A stretch of 42,320 nt of DNA from Algicola sp. (GCA_018222915.1 JAAEZI010000010.1:614-42933); one strand, 5' to 3'; counted from the stretch's first letter, positions 7,697 to 17,148 are shown. Made by a program: numbers and translations. Notes: a model not told the origin generated them from the sequence alone.

Positions 7697-8614
7697 TTAG
7701 CGAGGTATCACTTTTAAAACCTTTTTTACTCCAGCACTTTCAATCATTATAAATTGAAGTTCGTTTTTGTTTAAAGGTAATGGTATCACCTGATGATGAT
7801 CAACTGGATATGAATCATGGTGAACTTCTTGTCCTAAAATATTGTAAACACTAAGACTAACATCACCTTGAATGCCGTCAATATATAAAGCATTATTACG
7901 ATAGTAAATAGCGATGTCTGAAGCGGTTAATTCAGTATGACTAAGTGTCTCATTACAACCAGGTAACGTGAGATAACCTGTAAACGTGATTGGATCTGCA
8001 CCATGTGTCCCTACCGTAATACCTTCACCATAACCTTCATCTGAAGTATAGGCTGTGTTACTCACATAAACACCTACAAAGTCAAATTGTGAAGGATTAG
8101 TCAATCCAATATCTTCCCAATTAAAACTGAAATCATAAAAACCTTGTGTACTAGAGGTCAATGTTGAGTTAATTGCAGTCACGAAATTTAAATCCCCAGA
8201 ACCGATATTCCCTGTACTTGGTATGGACCATAAACCACCAAAGTTGGTGTTAATGGCTATGGCATAAGAAGCTTCAAAACCTGGCGGAAATGTAATGACA
8301 CTTCCAAATCCGAAGGCATTACTATTTGAAATTGCAATGCGATGATCATCTGCAGCATCGTCGATTGAAGCGTCTATCACTTGACGACCAGGAACACCAG
8401 TATCAATATATAGTACTAAGATATCATTCATGTCATTTGACCCTGTATTCATTTCAAATATTATCGGGTTATCAAATTCACCACTAAATAAAAACTGTCC
8501 TTCTCCAACAGCTCCGCCAAAACCAGAATTCCCGTTGGCGTTACAAGGTGGTGGAGGCTGAGAAAACGTCAGGTTAGATACCGAAAAAAGCGTTACGAAC
8601 ATCAAGCTTTTCAA
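7697..8614 (-). CDS. secreted protein with T9SS type A sorting domain
   Basis: 305 residues from a TTG start at 8614. The signal peptide 'KSLMFVTLFSVSNLTFSQ' is followed by a Pro run, then about 210 residues of a beta-rich domain that I cannot assign, and a C-terminal T9SS sorting domain whose 'VSLSVYNILGQEV' strand and Lys/Arg-terminated end ('KKVLKVIPR') are typical. The protein should cross the outer membrane through the type IX system, with the tail removed. In-frame ATGs at 8689 and 8677 would add 21-25 residues before the signal peptide, and a TATATTTG promoter box (8662-8669) lies between them and the TTG, so the short form is favoured. Substrate unknown. Confidence 0.75.
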   Translation of the reverse strand: MKSLMFVTLFSVSNLTFSQPPPPCNANGNSGFGGAVGEGQFLFSGEFDNPIIFEMNTGSNDMNDILVLYIDTGVPGRQVIDASIDDAADDHRIAISNSNAFGFGSVITFPPGFEASYAIAINTNFGGLWSIPSTGNIGSGDLNFVTAINSTLTSSTQGFYDFSFNWEDIGLTNPSQFDFVGVYVSNTAYTSDEGYGEGITVGTHGADPITFTGYLTLPGCNETLSHTELTASDIAIYYRNNALYIDGIQGDVSLSVYNILGQEVHHDSYPVDHHQVIPLPLNKNELQFIMIESAGVKKVLKVIPR

Positions 8615-8661
8615 GAATCTATAATGGCTATTCGCAGTGCTTTTAATTCGTCCTTTTGATT

Positions 8662-8669
8662 CAAATATA
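8662..8669 (-). promoter_or_regulatory. -7 element upstream of the T9SS protein
   Basis: TATATTTG on the minus strand, a perfect box match, about 48 bases ahead of the TTG start. No TTG element is visible at the expected distance, so the assignment is tentative. Confidence 0.4.
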
Positions 8670-8823
8670 TAAGCCATTTTTGAAAGCATTTAATGGGTTG
8701 TCTGTTATAAAAATATCATTTCAAACTGACAACGGCAGCAAAAATTTAAATTAATTTAACAAAATACTAAATGTCTAACTAAAGTCGGTTATATTGCTAA
8801 CCATAAAAAGTCCTTTATTTATT

Positions 8824-9393
8824 ATGAGACAAAGTTTATTCGTCCTTTTTATGCTCTTTTTCTGTACGAAAACAGAGGCGCAATTTGTAAAGGAAACGTT
8901 CGTAGATATATCTGTTGGTTACAGCATTTGTGCACCTTATGATGACGTTGACACCTTTGGTTCTGGTATTTATTTACAAGGTGAATACGTCCTTAAATTG
9001 ACCAACTGGATTGACCTCAGACCTTATGTTGGCATGATTCTTACCAATAATGAAAGTGATAATAATGATCCTAATTCACCTGTCTATTCCGTGAGTGCCA
9101 ATGCCTTTATCATTGGTGGAAAAACCAGATTAAGAGTACCTATTCCTTGGGTGGCGCCATACATTGAAGTGGGCTTAGGAGCTTCCATAGGAAGCTTTGA
9201 AAACATGACACTATTTAAAAATCTAAATGATAGTGGCGTGCTTATTCATGTGCCAGCATCAATAGGATTTGAACTCGGACCTGAACATAATTTTGACATC
9301 GCTTTTTCTTATTATTTTCATGACAGCGTGCAACTTTTTGCAGGTGCTGCAGCTATCGGTTTTTCATTTCCCGTTGGAAATAATTCCAAATAA
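8824..9393 (+). CDS. outer-membrane beta-barrel-like protein
   Basis: 189 residues. The signal peptide 'MRQSLFVLFMLFFCTKTEAQ' starts at the ATG at 8824; an upstream TTG at 8794 only adds ten residues before it. The mature part alternates strands of outer-membrane type ('DISVGYSI', 'GIYLQGEYVLKL', 'APYIEVGLGASIG', 'FDIAFSYYF', 'AAAIGFSFPVG'), suggesting a small 8-stranded barrel. Family unassigned; transport or structural role is inference. Confidence 0.65.
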   Translation: MRQSLFVLFMLFFCTKTEAQFVKETFVDISVGYSICAPYDDVDTFGSGIYLQGEYVLKLTNWIDLRPYVGMILTNNESDNNDPNSPVYSVSANAFIIGGKTRLRVPIPWVAPYIEVGLGASIGSFENMTLFKNLNDSGVLIHVPASIGFELGPEHNFDIAFSYYFHDSVQLFAGAAAIGFSFPVGNNSK

Positions 9394-9487
9394 TAGCGAA
9401 GGATTGGTCAACTCATGCACAGAAATGATATTTTGGCCATATATTCGCTTAGTATAATTGATAAAAGACCAACTAAAACCTATATAA

Positions 9488-9844
9488 ATGAAAAAAATCG
9501 TATTTCTATTACTTTGCATCTTGGCGTTCAATTGCAATGCATCTAAAGACTACAATCTCATTACTGGTACATGGCATTGCGGAACTTGGATTGTAGAATC
9601 AAGTGGCAAAGACCTTTGTAATGATGAAGTCATGTTTAATTTTAATTCAGACAGAACCTACAAATCGCAGATTGGATACATATCAGAACAAGGTACTTTT
9701 GAAATTCTAAATGACCAACTCATTTGTTACCCAAGAGATAAAATGGAAATTGGTGTTCAAATCAACAAATTAACCAATGATACATTGGAATTTACGATGA
9801 GCCGATCAGGACGCAAGGAAATTATGACATTGTTGAAACAATGA
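9488..9844 (+). CDS. small exported lipocalin-like protein
   Basis: 118 residues. The N-terminus 'MKKIVFLLLCILAFNC' looks like a lipoprotein signal, though the lipobox AFNC is poor. The rest follows the short lipocalin-like pattern of Bacteroidetes: 'ITGTWHCG' opening strand, 'FNFNSDRTYKSQIGYISEQGTFEI' and a closing 'EIMTLLKQ' strand. A ligand cannot be deduced. A second lipoprotein gene lies 150 bases downstream on the same strand. Confidence 0.65.
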   Translation: MKKIVFLLLCILAFNCNASKDYNLITGTWHCGTWIVESSGKDLCNDEVMFNFNSDRTYKSQIGYISEQGTFEILNDQLICYPRDKMEIGVQINKLTNDTLEFTMSRSGRKEIMTLLKQ

Positions 9845-9995
9845 TTCAGTCCTATCTGAAATTGTAGAAGGCTGTTAAGCCACAAGTCATATAAGAGTCA
9901 GGTTCAATCATGTAATTTGCTTTGGATGTCATGAAATTCATAATGTTTTATTATTTTGTGAACCCAACCTCATCTTTAATTTCAATGATACCATT

Positions 9996-10544
9996 ATGAA
10001 AAAAATCCTTGCACTTGTCTTAGTGATCTGTTTTGTAACAGCTTGTAAAAACGGAACAGAATCCGGAAGCAGTAAAGTCAATCAATCCTATGAAGGAAAA
10101 AGTTTTAAATTCGAACATCCTGGTGATTGGACTATTACCGATGAAGAAGACATGGGTGGTGGGATTTTCTATATCGCTGTTGAAAAAAATGGTTTTGACT
10201 CTAGTGGTTTATTTATGGTGACATCCTTTAGTTACCCCTTAGAATTGGATGACACCATTGAACTTAGCATGGAGGATTACGAAACCAACACTTACATTAA
10301 GAATTTAGAAGTTTCACCAATAGTTGATGACACGTTCAATGGTATGAGTTCAAGATCCGCCAATTTTAACTTCAGAACCTTTGGTTTAAAACATAACGGA
10401 AAAATCCATGCCTTCAATTTCGAAGACAGCTCTTTTATCGTTATAAAACAGGAAGCGACTGAAGATCAAAAGAAAAATGCACAAGGGTTTTCGCTCCTTG
10501 AAAATAGTTTCGAAATTCCTTCAATGGAGACCACTATGGAATGA
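9996..10544 (+). CDS. lipoprotein, PsbP/DUF1795-like
   Basis: 182 residues. The lipoprotein signal ends in lipobox VTAC (Cys17) followed by a Gly/Ser linker. The domain opens with 'KSFKFEHPGDWTI', the usual first strand of the PsbP-like/DUF1795 fold, and later shows 'GMSSRSANFNF' and a final 'FSLLENSFEI' strand plus helix, which fit the same fold. Periplasmic location is expected. Function unknown; the family call rests on this pattern alone. Confidence 0.7.
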   Translation: MKKILALVLVICFVTACKNGTESGSSKVNQSYEGKSFKFEHPGDWTITDEEDMGGGIFYIAVEKNGFDSSGLFMVTSFSYPLELDDTIELSMEDYETNTYIKNLEVSPIVDDTFNGMSSRSANFNFRTFGLKHNGKIHAFNFEDSSFIVIKQEATEDQKKNAQGFSLLENSFEIPSMETTME

Positions 10545-10653
10545 GGAACTCTCATTTCAATAGTGACAAGATAATAGATTGAGATATTAAGGAAGCTAAC
10601 GCCAGTCAACGGGCTTATAAATCAAAGTCGAAATGTCATCCTACACGAACCAT

Positions 10654-11604
10654 ATGAAAATACAGCAGGTCACAGTCGTTGGGTCAGGAATTATTGGTTT
10701 GACGTCTGCAATTATGCTTCAAAAATCTGGATTTCATGTCAAACTTATTGCAAAAGAACGCTATGACGCCACATTGTCAAGTAAAGTTGGTGCCGTCTGG
10801 TTTCCTTATGAAATACAACCTGCAAACAAAGTATTGTATTGGTCAAAATGGACCTATCAAAAATATGAATCGGAACTACAAAATGGTCATGGCGTTTCCT
10901 TTATAAACTTTTTCAGCGCCTTTAACGACAACAGTAACAATGATTGGGTGCATCAAATCCCATCTGGAAAAGTGAGAAAAGCGCATTCAGATGAACTTCC
11001 ACCAGGTATCGATGCCGCATTTGTAGCTGAAGTCCCATTAGTGGAACCGAGACTTTACCTACCTAGTTTATTTCAACAATTTATAATCCAAGGTGGCACT
11101 TTTGAAATCCGAGACATCAATTCTTTGAAAACATTGTCCTTGCTTGACCAATGGGTTGTAAATTGCACAGGTCTTGGCGCTAAAGCACTGTGTAACGATA
11201 CTGATTTACGACCAATGAGAGGTCAAATTTTAAGAACAGCGCGATTAAAGACCCCTTCTTATGGTGATGCCACAGAAAAAGGTGCTTTGAGTTATGTTAT
11301 TAATAGAAGTCAAGATACTATCATTGGTGGCACAGATGATGTTGATAACTGGAACCTAGAACCTGAGCCATCGGACTCAGAATTAATCATCAACCGATTT
11401 CAAGAGAAAAGCGGTACTAAAAGCACCCCAAAAATACTAGAGACGTTGGTTGGTCTTCGTCCAATGAGAAGTGCTGTAAGATTTGATTTTGATCAAACAT
11501 TTCCGAATATTTTTCATAATTATGGCCATGGTGGTGCAGGATTTACAGTAGCTTGGGGATGTGCTAAAGAACTTTCAGAAATATTGAGTGCATCAATATC
11601 ATAA
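10654..11604 (+). CDS. D-amino-acid oxidase-like FAD enzyme
   Basis: 316 residues from the ATG at 10654 (an ATG at 10633 would add seven). The N-terminal Rossmann motif 'VVGSGIIGLTSA' binds FAD. D-amino-acid oxidase features follow: 'VGAVWFPYE', 'VVNCTGLGAKAL', 'RPMRGQIL', a Tyr in 'LSYVINR' before 'TIIGGT', the substrate-carboxylate Arg in 'GLRPMRSAVR', and the C-terminal 'YGHGGAGFTVAWGCA' that closes the FAD site. DAO-family enzymes oxidise D-amino acids to 2-oxo acids with hydrogen peroxide release; no peroxisome-type tail is expected or seen. A D-aspartate or other D-amino-acid preference cannot be told. The gene has no obvious operon partners. Confidence 0.85.
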   Translation: MKIQQVTVVGSGIIGLTSAIMLQKSGFHVKLIAKERYDATLSSKVGAVWFPYEIQPANKVLYWSKWTYQKYESELQNGHGVSFINFFSAFNDNSNNDWVHQIPSGKVRKAHSDELPPGIDAAFVAEVPLVEPRLYLPSLFQQFIIQGGTFEIRDINSLKTLSLLDQWVVNCTGLGAKALCNDTDLRPMRGQILRTARLKTPSYGDATEKGALSYVINRSQDTIIGGTDDVDNWNLEPEPSDSELIINRFQEKSGTKSTPKILETLVGLRPMRSAVRFDFDQTFPNIFHNYGHGGAGFTVAWGCAKELSEILSASIS

Positions 11605-11761
11605 ATTCAATGACAGATAAAACATGGGATTTTTAAATGATTATATGTGCGAATTCCGCTCAATTCACTTTCTTTTATTATTTTAGTCGCCCACCAACAA
11701 CAAGTAACTTTCAATTCAAAAGATTCGACTTGTTACAATTTGAATTCAGAATATAAAAAAC

Positions 11762-12526
11762 ATGGGAATTAAGCGCTTACTAGGAAAAGTAAAACCTATC
11801 AAATATTATGCTAAAGGGATGTATATTTATAACGATCCGCATTATGCAGCAGTTATAAAAAAAGATCGTTTTGAAATTACCAAAACACCGTCTCGAACAC
11901 AAATAATAAATTTTTTATTACAACAATTTAATAGAGACACCACCTATTTGGAAATTGGTGTTAGAAATCCAGACCACAATTTCAATAAAATAGAATCCAA
12001 AGAAAAATACAGTGTGGATCCTGGCGTTGAGTTTATGGAAAACCCGGTGGATTTCAAAATGACAAGTGATGAGTTTTTTAAGCAGTTATCAAATAATCAG
12101 ATCTTATCAAAGGATTTGAAATTCGACGTGATTTTTGTGGACGGATTACATCTGGCTGAACAAGTAGATAGGGACATCATTAACGCTTTAAACCATATAA
12201 AAGATGACGGATTTGTGGTTTTACATGATTGTAATCCACCAACCGAATGGCACGCCAGAGAATCATATGATTATATCCATACTCCTGCAAGCGGTTCATG
12301 GAATGGAACTACTTGGAAGGCATTCTTAAAATGGCGCTGTAATCCTGAAGTTTATTCATGCTGCATTGATACTGATTGGGGCGTTGGTATTTTATCTAAG
12401 CAACATAAAATTGGTACTGCCACAGAAAACACCAATCCGTTTTATGAATTTCAAGTCTTAGATGATCATCGTAAACAGCTTTTGAATTTAATTGATTTTG
12501 ACACGCTGAAAACATCTATTCAGTAG
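11762..12526 (+). CDS. class I SAM-dependent methyltransferase (Methyltransf_24 type)
   Basis: 254 residues, cytosolic. The SAM-binding motif I appears as 'YLEIGVR' (about residue 61), motif II region as 'KYSVDPG', and the later 'FDVIFVDGLH' and 'GFVVLHDCNPP' match the Methyltransf_24 group often found in glycan or cell-surface polysaccharide loci. A conserved-looking tail 'DTDWGVGIL' follows. There is no glycosyltransferase neighbour here, so the acceptor is unknown. Upstream 150 bases are noncoding. Confidence 0.8.
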   Translation: MGIKRLLGKVKPIKYYAKGMYIYNDPHYAAVIKKDRFEITKTPSRTQIINFLLQQFNRDTTYLEIGVRNPDHNFNKIESKEKYSVDPGVEFMENPVDFKMTSDEFFKQLSNNQILSKDLKFDVIFVDGLHLAEQVDRDIINALNHIKDDGFVVLHDCNPPTEWHARESYDYIHTPASGSWNGTTWKAFLKWRCNPEVYSCCIDTDWGVGILSKQHKIGTATENTNPFYEFQVLDDHRKQLLNLIDFDTLKTSIQ

Positions 12527-12650
12527 TACCTCTTTACGTGAGTACATTGAACATATCAAATTAATGGCCATTGTTTTTTATTCGAAAGTTTAGCCATGTC
12601 TTAACTTTTTACTACATTGAATTGTGTAATACATTAAAACAACTTTCAAT

Positions 12651-13082
12651 ATGAATCCAATTATCAAAAATATTCTGGCAATAGTGCTCGGATGGCTCTT
12701 TGGCAGTTTCATCAATATGGGACTTGTACAGCTTGGTCATAGTATATTTCCTATTGAAGGTGTTGATATGACAGACATGCAAGCCTTAGCCGAAGCAATG
12801 CCCAATTTGAGTTCTAAGCACTTTATATTCCCCTTTTTAGCACATGCAGGTGGCACATTTATTGGTGCGATTATTGCCGCATTGATTGCCTTTAGTCATA
12901 AGATGAAATTCGCTTTGGCAGTTGGAGTCCTATTCCTATTAGGTGGTATCGTTATCAATCTTACACTCTCTGGACCTACTTGGTTTACGGTTGTAGATCT
13001 TCTTGCAGCATATATACCTATGGCATGGTTAGGTGGTAAGATTGGAACCAAATTCTCAAAACGTAAAAAAATAACGCAATAG
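12651..13082 (+). CDS. four-helix membrane protein, unknown family
   Basis: 143 residues with hydrophobic segments at about residues 6-28, 58-82, 86-106 and 112-130, Gly-rich in the manner of tightly packed helices. A short 'HSIFPIEGVDMTDMQALAEAMP' extracytoplasmic loop follows helix 1, and the C-terminus is Lys/Arg-rich and so likely cytosolic. No transporter signature is recognised. Transcription ends at the hairpin at 13133-13160. Confidence 0.65.
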   Translation: MNPIIKNILAIVLGWLFGSFINMGLVQLGHSIFPIEGVDMTDMQALAEAMPNLSSKHFIFPFLAHAGGTFIGAIIAALIAFSHKMKFALAVGVLFLLGGIVINLTLSGPTWFTVVDLLAAYIPMAWLGGKIGTKFSKRKKITQ

Positions 13083-13132
13083 CATTTGGTCTTGAGGTTT
13101 ATAAATAAACACATCCAACTCTCATACAAAAC

Positions 13133-13160
13133 AAAAGGCACCAAGATATGGTGCCTTTTT
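13133..13160 (+). terminator. intrinsic terminator, probably bidirectional
   Basis: AAAAGGCACC and GGTGCCTTTT form a 10-bp stem around a 7-base loop, with T-runs on both strands. It sits between the convergent membrane-protein gene and guaB and can serve both. Confidence 0.85.
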
Positions 13161-13188
13161 ATTGGATATAGATGGTTAAAAAAGAAGA

Positions 13189-14661
13189 CTACCTAGAATA
13201 GTTTGGAGCTTCTTTAGTAATAGTAACATCATGAGGATGACTTTCGTGAATACCCGAAGACGTGATTTTTACAAATCGACCTGTATCTTTTAACGTAGTG
13301 ATGTCTTTGGCACCACAATAACCCATTCCAGCTCTCAAACCACCAACAAATTGATGGATACTTTCTACGAGCTCTCCTTTATAAGGTACGCGACCAACAA
13401 TACCTTCAGGGACTAATTTTTTAATATCATCTTCAACATCTTGAAAATAACGATCCTTACTACCTTGTTTCATAGCTTCAACAGATCCCATCCCTCGATA
13501 TGATTTAAACTTTCTTCCTTCATAAATAATGGTCTCTCCTGGGCTTTCCTTCGTTCCAGCGAGTAAAGAGCCTAGCATAACACTATCAGCTCCAGCTGCA
13601 ATCGCCTTCGGAATATCTCCCGTATACCTAATACCGCCATCTGCGATAACTGGCACACCAGAACCCTTAATAGCCGCAGCAACTTCGAGCACCGCTGAAA
13701 ACTGTGGAAATCCGACACCAGCAACGACTCTTGTCGTACAAATAGAGCCTGGACCAATGCCTACTTTAACAGCATCTGCTCCTGCTTCAACGAGATATTT
13801 GGCTGCTTCACCAGTAGCAATATTACCAACAATAACTTCGAGATTAGGAAACTTTTCTTTGATGTCTTTTAAAACCATCACAACACCTTTGGTATGTCCG
13901 TGTGCTGTATCAATAATAACAGCATCTACACCAGCTTTTACCAAAGCTGAAGCACGATCTACGGCATCGGCCGTGACGCCTATAGCAGCAGCCACACGGA
14001 GTCTTCCGTATGAATCCTTGTTCGCATTGGGTTTTTGTGTCACTTTAGTGATGTCGCGAAATGTAATGAGTCCTACTAATTTGTAAGCATCATCCACAAT
14101 CAGTAGTTTTTCTATTTTATTCTGCTGAAGTATTTTTTCTGCATCTTTTAATGACGTTCCTTGTGATGATGTCACCAAGTTTTCAGAGGTCATCACCTCC
14201 ACTATGGGCCGATCATTTTCATGCTCAAAACGCAAATCGCGATTAGTAACTATTCCTTTTAGTATGCCGTTGTCATCCACAATAGGAATACCACCAATTT
14301 TATGCTCTGCCATTTGTTGTTTGGCATCAGCGACTCTCGCTGTTAAAGGTAAGGTCACCGGATCGATGATCATGCCGCTTTCCGCACGTTTTACACGACG
14401 TACTTTATCGGCTTGCTGCTCTATAGTCATATTCTTATGCAGCACACCAATACCTCCTTCTTGAGCCATGGCAATCGCCATTTTGCTTTCAGTTACGGTA
14501 TCCATTGCTGCGGACACCACAGGGATATTGATAGTAATATTTCGTGTAAATTTTGTTTGAATATTTACCTCTCTAGGTAAAACTTCAGAAAATGCTGGAA
14601 CCAAGAGTACGTCGTCATAAGTAAGACCTTCTCCAACAATTTTATTTTCGTGTGCTGTCAT
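13189..14661 (-). CDS. guaB: IMP dehydrogenase
   Basis: 490 residues, full length. Catalyses the NAD-dependent oxidation of IMP to XMP, the first committed step to GMP. The N-terminal '[11 protein letters not shown]' and 'AMDTVTE' begin the barrel; two CBS domains occupy about residues 95-210; the catalytic loop 'GPGSICTTR' supplies Cys308; '[10 protein letters not shown]' and 'YRGMGS' bind the phosphate; the flap carries 'GRVPYKG'. The start at 14661 ([10 protein letters not shown]) is chosen over a GTG at 14688 because the -7 promoter box ends exactly there. It converges with the 12651 gene across a shared terminator. Confidence 0.98.
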   Translation of the reverse strand: MTAHENKIVGEGLTYDDVLLVPAFSEVLPREVNIQTKFTRNITINIPVVSAAMDTVTESKMAIAMAQEGGIGVLHKNMTIEQQADKVRRVKRAESGMIIDPVTLPLTARVADAKQQMAEHKIGGIPIVDDNGILKGIVTNRDLRFEHENDRPIVEVMTSENLVTSSQGTSLKDAEKILQQNKIEKLLIVDDAYKLVGLITFRDITKVTQKPNANKDSYGRLRVAAAIGVTADAVDRASALVKAGVDAVIIDTAHGHTKGVVMVLKDIKEKFPNLEVIVGNIATGEAAKYLVEAGADAVKVGIGPGSICTTRVVAGVGFPQFSAVLEVAAAIKGSGVPVIADGGIRYTGDIPKAIAAGADSVMLGSLLAGTKESPGETIIYEGRKFKSYRGMGSVEAMKQGSKDRYFQDVEDDIKKLVPEGIVGRVPYKGELVESIHQFVGGLRAGMGYCGAKDITTLKDTGRFVKITSSGIHESHPHDVTITKEAPNYSR

Positions 14662-14687
14662 GATGCAATTACAGTTATAATTGCGCA

Positions 14688-14695
14688 CAAATATA
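14688..14695 (-). promoter_or_regulatory. -7 element of the guaB promoter
   Basis: TATATTTG on the minus strand, a perfect match; predicted start near 14681, about 20 bases before the guaB ATG. The TTG element is not evident. Confidence 0.6.
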
Positions 14696-14762
14696 CAACA
14701 TAAAAAGGGAAAATTATGTAGTCCTAATCAAATCTTAGCCTTTAGAGTGCCTATTCTATGGA

Positions 14763-15266
14763 TTATTGTAACTTGGCCTGTCTTGATACTGCTAATTGGT
14801 AGAAAATAATGAGGACTGCAGTTGTATAACTCAAGGTCATTAAAGTTCCGGAAATCATAATAACATAGGACATCCATGTGATCCCTGTCCAAAGTAAATA
14901 AATACCTCCAAATGTTAAGAGAACTGATATAAACGGTTCAACAATTAATAACATTTTTAACTTTTTTGAGAGTTTCGCTGTACTTAAAATAAGTCCGACC
15001 AAAAAGAAAATAATAGACATAGATAATATGTGCCCATGAACCAGCGTAAGCATTTGCTGTTCATTTTTTTTGAATTTCATAACAGGCGCCTCTGGCTGAT
15101 CTTCATTACCAAGATACTGCTCTTCAATCCCTTGTGGATTAGCCTCGGAAGTTTCTCCAACAAACAGCAATCCTGTGTAAAAACCAACACTTAATACCAC
15201 TAAAAATGCGGTAATCAACAGTTTGATTTCTTTAGGAAATGTTGAAAGTTGACCGTTTAATTGCAT
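14763..15266 (-). CDS. four-helix membrane protein with HGH motif, partner of the FMN-binding protein
   Basis: 167 residues. Hydrophobic helices lie at about residues 16-36, 73-95, 105-126 and 131-158, with an acidic, probably periplasmic loop between helices 1 and 2. His77 and His79 ('LVHGHILSM'), the only histidines in the protein, stand at the mouth of helix 2. Such a pair could bind heme or another metal, or a quinone; this is inference. Its ATG shares the A of the FMN_bind gene's TAA (TAATG), so the two are translationally coupled and the product probably passes or receives electrons with that flavoprotein. I do not recognise a named family. Confidence 0.7.
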   Translation of the reverse strand: MQLNGQLSTFPKEIKLLITAFLVVLSVGFYTGLLFVGETSEANPQGIEEQYLGNEDQPEAPVMKFKKNEQQMLTLVHGHILSMSIIFFLVGLILSTAKLSKKLKMLLIVEPFISVLLTFGGIYLLWTGITWMSYVIMISGTLMTLSYTTAVLIIFYQLAVSRQAKLQ

Positions 15267-15793
15267 TAAAGTATGTTTTTAGATTTTAGTACCTCTAAGG
15301 ATGCTAATAAATCATTCACTGCAGAAGTCATTGAACGCACAGATATAGTAGCGCCAGCTATGGCAACAATATCTTTCTGATATATGAGTTCATCTTTAGG
15401 TGTTTTACCAATGAATTGTTTTAACCAACGTTTACTTCCAATCTCACCACCATACTCTTCCCTGTAGATAAGGACTTTTGCTTTTTTGACAACCAAATTA
15501 GGATCTAATAAGATTAAATAGTCAAACTGTGCTGTTTTACTTGGTGCTTTAGCCACATAAGCATAACCTATTTTTTTACCTGCGGATTTGATTTCAAAAA
15601 AATGATCCTCTTTAAAATTGGAAGGTAATGATTTTGTTACCGTTTGGTCTATTGGAAATGACTGAAATTCAAATTCTTCTACGTCATAAGTGTTTTCAAT
15701 TTCCTTGAAAACCTTTTTTTGTATTTTCTCAGGAAGACCAAAGGTTAATAAACAAACCGAAACAATTAATAAGTATATATGTTTTAAAACCAT
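15266..15793 (-). CDS. FMN-binding domain protein, probably covalently flavinylated
   Basis: 175 residues. An N-terminal signal or anchor helix (residues 5-20) is followed by an FMN_bind domain like those of NqrC and RnfG. The flavinylation signature is at the C-terminal end: Asp141 and 'AGATIS', with Thr149 as the expected FMN-phosphoester site; the usual Ser/Thr before GAT is Ala here. Such domains are loaded by ApbE outside the cytosol and relay single electrons. No apbE, nqr or rnf gene is in the window. It is coupled to the downstream HGH membrane protein and lies 94 bases after a porin gene on the same strand. Confidence 0.88.
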   Translation of the reverse strand: MVLKHIYLLIVSVCLLTFGLPEKIQKKVFKEIENTYDVEEFEFQSFPIDQTVTKSLPSNFKEDHFFEIKSAGKKIGYAYVAKAPSKTAQFDYLILLDPNLVVKKAKVLIYREEYGGEIGSKRWLKQFIGKTPKDELIYQKDIVAIAGATISVRSMTSAVNDLLASLEVLKSKNIL

Positions 15794-15887
15794 AGCTTAA
15801 TATATGTATTACATTTTAAATGCCAAAAGACTACAATGATCCTATAAGATATCAAAGTAGCCCGTTGACCAATCAATTAAAAAACTT

Positions 15888-17072
15888 TTAGAACCATACA
15901 CCGATCCCAAAATTAAGTCGATTATCTACATCACTACCTTGTTGTGCATTACTTCTAAATTGATAATCTCCTTTTAAGACAACACCAGGAGCTATATGAT
16001 AGCTTAAACCTGTTGTAATGTCTGTTCGGTTATACGCATCATTTCTAATTAAATCGCCATCAGTATCTGCATGTGTATCATAATTTTCATAACGCGCGAA
16101 AGCAAATAAACGTTGTGCTTTAGTTAAAGGCAATAAGTTATAAGCAACTTCCGCATAATAACCCATTAAGGCACTTCCCAAATCACCGCCAGTTAAATTA
16201 TTGTAGTCTTCAGTATCACTTAAGGAAGCATGAATAAATTGTCCTCTTGCCGCAAAACGTTTATAAGCATAACGTGCGTCCAAACCAACCATTGCAATAC
16301 CAATATTTGATCCTTCAATAGATTCAATCTCGTCCTCCGCTTGTGTTTTTCCATAATAACCAGACAATCCTAATCTCAAACCTGGTAAACCATAATATTC
16401 TATTTTGGTAGAGAAAGTGGGACTATCTATAGTTGATTTAATCGCTTTCTGACGACCACCACGTAAACCACTACTACCATTTAACACACCAGATATAGCA
16501 CCATCATTGTTGATAGTAGATTTAAAACCGTTAAAAATATAAGCCTGATAAGTGATTGATTGTTCAGGAAAACGTCCTGTAACACCTACACCAATCTCGC
16601 GCCAAGTAGTAGGAACGATCGCATTGTCAACACCTGGACGCTCAACACCATTAAATGTTGTTGGTTCGTGGTATTCATTAATGATTCCCATAGGAACTAA
16701 CATCAAACCCCCTCTTAAACTAATATTGTTTGCTACTGCATAATTTACGAAGGCCTGCTCCACAAAAATTTCTTCCACATGCTCCATCTCAATCTCCGTG
16801 ACAAATTGTGTTTTATCATTAAATCGATAGCCAAATAACAATACAAGACGCTGTACATCCATTTCTCCGTTATCGGCTTCAGGTTGATTATAAGTGATTT
16901 CGCCATAAGCTCCCACCGTGACTGCTTTACCGTAATTTCCAGATAAAATCCGTTGAGCTGCATTTAACTGTTGCTGTGGATTAAAGGTGATACTATCTTG
17001 TGAGGTAGGTGTTACCTGTGACCATAAGGAGGCACTTAGCATACAAATTAATAGGGCAAAAATATTTTTCAT
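15888..17072 (-). CDS. outer-membrane porin (OprO/OprP-like)
   Basis: 394 residues. A signal peptide ends at 'SLWSQ' (residue 19). After a short linker the protein is a run of amphipathic strands, with 'GGLMLVPMGIINEYHEPTTF' and 'PTTWREIGVGVTGRF' resembling phosphate-selective porin O/P family members, and it ends in Phe ('FGIGVWF') as expected for barrel insertion. No phosphate-binding Arg ladder can be judged by eye, so the substrate is open. It leads a probable operon with the FMN-binding protein and the HGH membrane protein, behind a good promoter. Confidence 0.85.
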   Translation of the reverse strand: MKNIFALLICMLSASLWSQVTPTSQDSITFNPQQQLNAAQRILSGNYGKAVTVGAYGEITYNQPEADNGEMDVQRLVLLFGYRFNDKTQFVTEIEMEHVEEIFVEQAFVNYAVANNISLRGGLMLVPMGIINEYHEPTTFNGVERPGVDNAIVPTTWREIGVGVTGRFPEQSITYQAYIFNGFKSTINNDGAISGVLNGSSGLRGGRQKAIKSTIDSPTFSTKIEYYGLPGLRLGLSGYYGKTQAEDEIESIEGSNIGIAMVGLDARYAYKRFAARGQFIHASLSDTEDYNNLTGGDLGSALMGYYAEVAYNLLPLTKAQRLFAFARYENYDTHADTDGDLIRNDAYNRTDITTGLSYHIAPGVVLKGDYQFRSNAQQGSDVDNRLNFGIGVWF

Positions 17073-17118
17073 TTGTTTTTATTTAGACTTATTATAAATA
17101 GATTATTGTTTTCGAATG

Positions 17119-17148
17119 CAAAAATAAAACAGATTATGACTTTATCAA
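17119..17148 (-). promoter_or_regulatory. promoter of the porin / FMN-binding operon
   Basis: TTG at 17146-17148, 19-base spacer and TATTTTTG at 17119-17126: a full match to the Bacteroidetes consensus. Predicted start near 17112, 40 bases before the porin ATG. Confidence 0.75.

Noticed and set aside
9940-9965. Possible -7 box TTATTTTG ahead of the 9996 lipoprotein
   Set aside because: The second base does not fit TAnnTTTG and no TTG stands at a suitable distance.
13529-14086. 185-codon open frame on the plus strand opposite guaB
   Set aside because: It lies wholly inside a certain guaB gene, has no start context or family motif, and its length comes from the codon bias of guaB.
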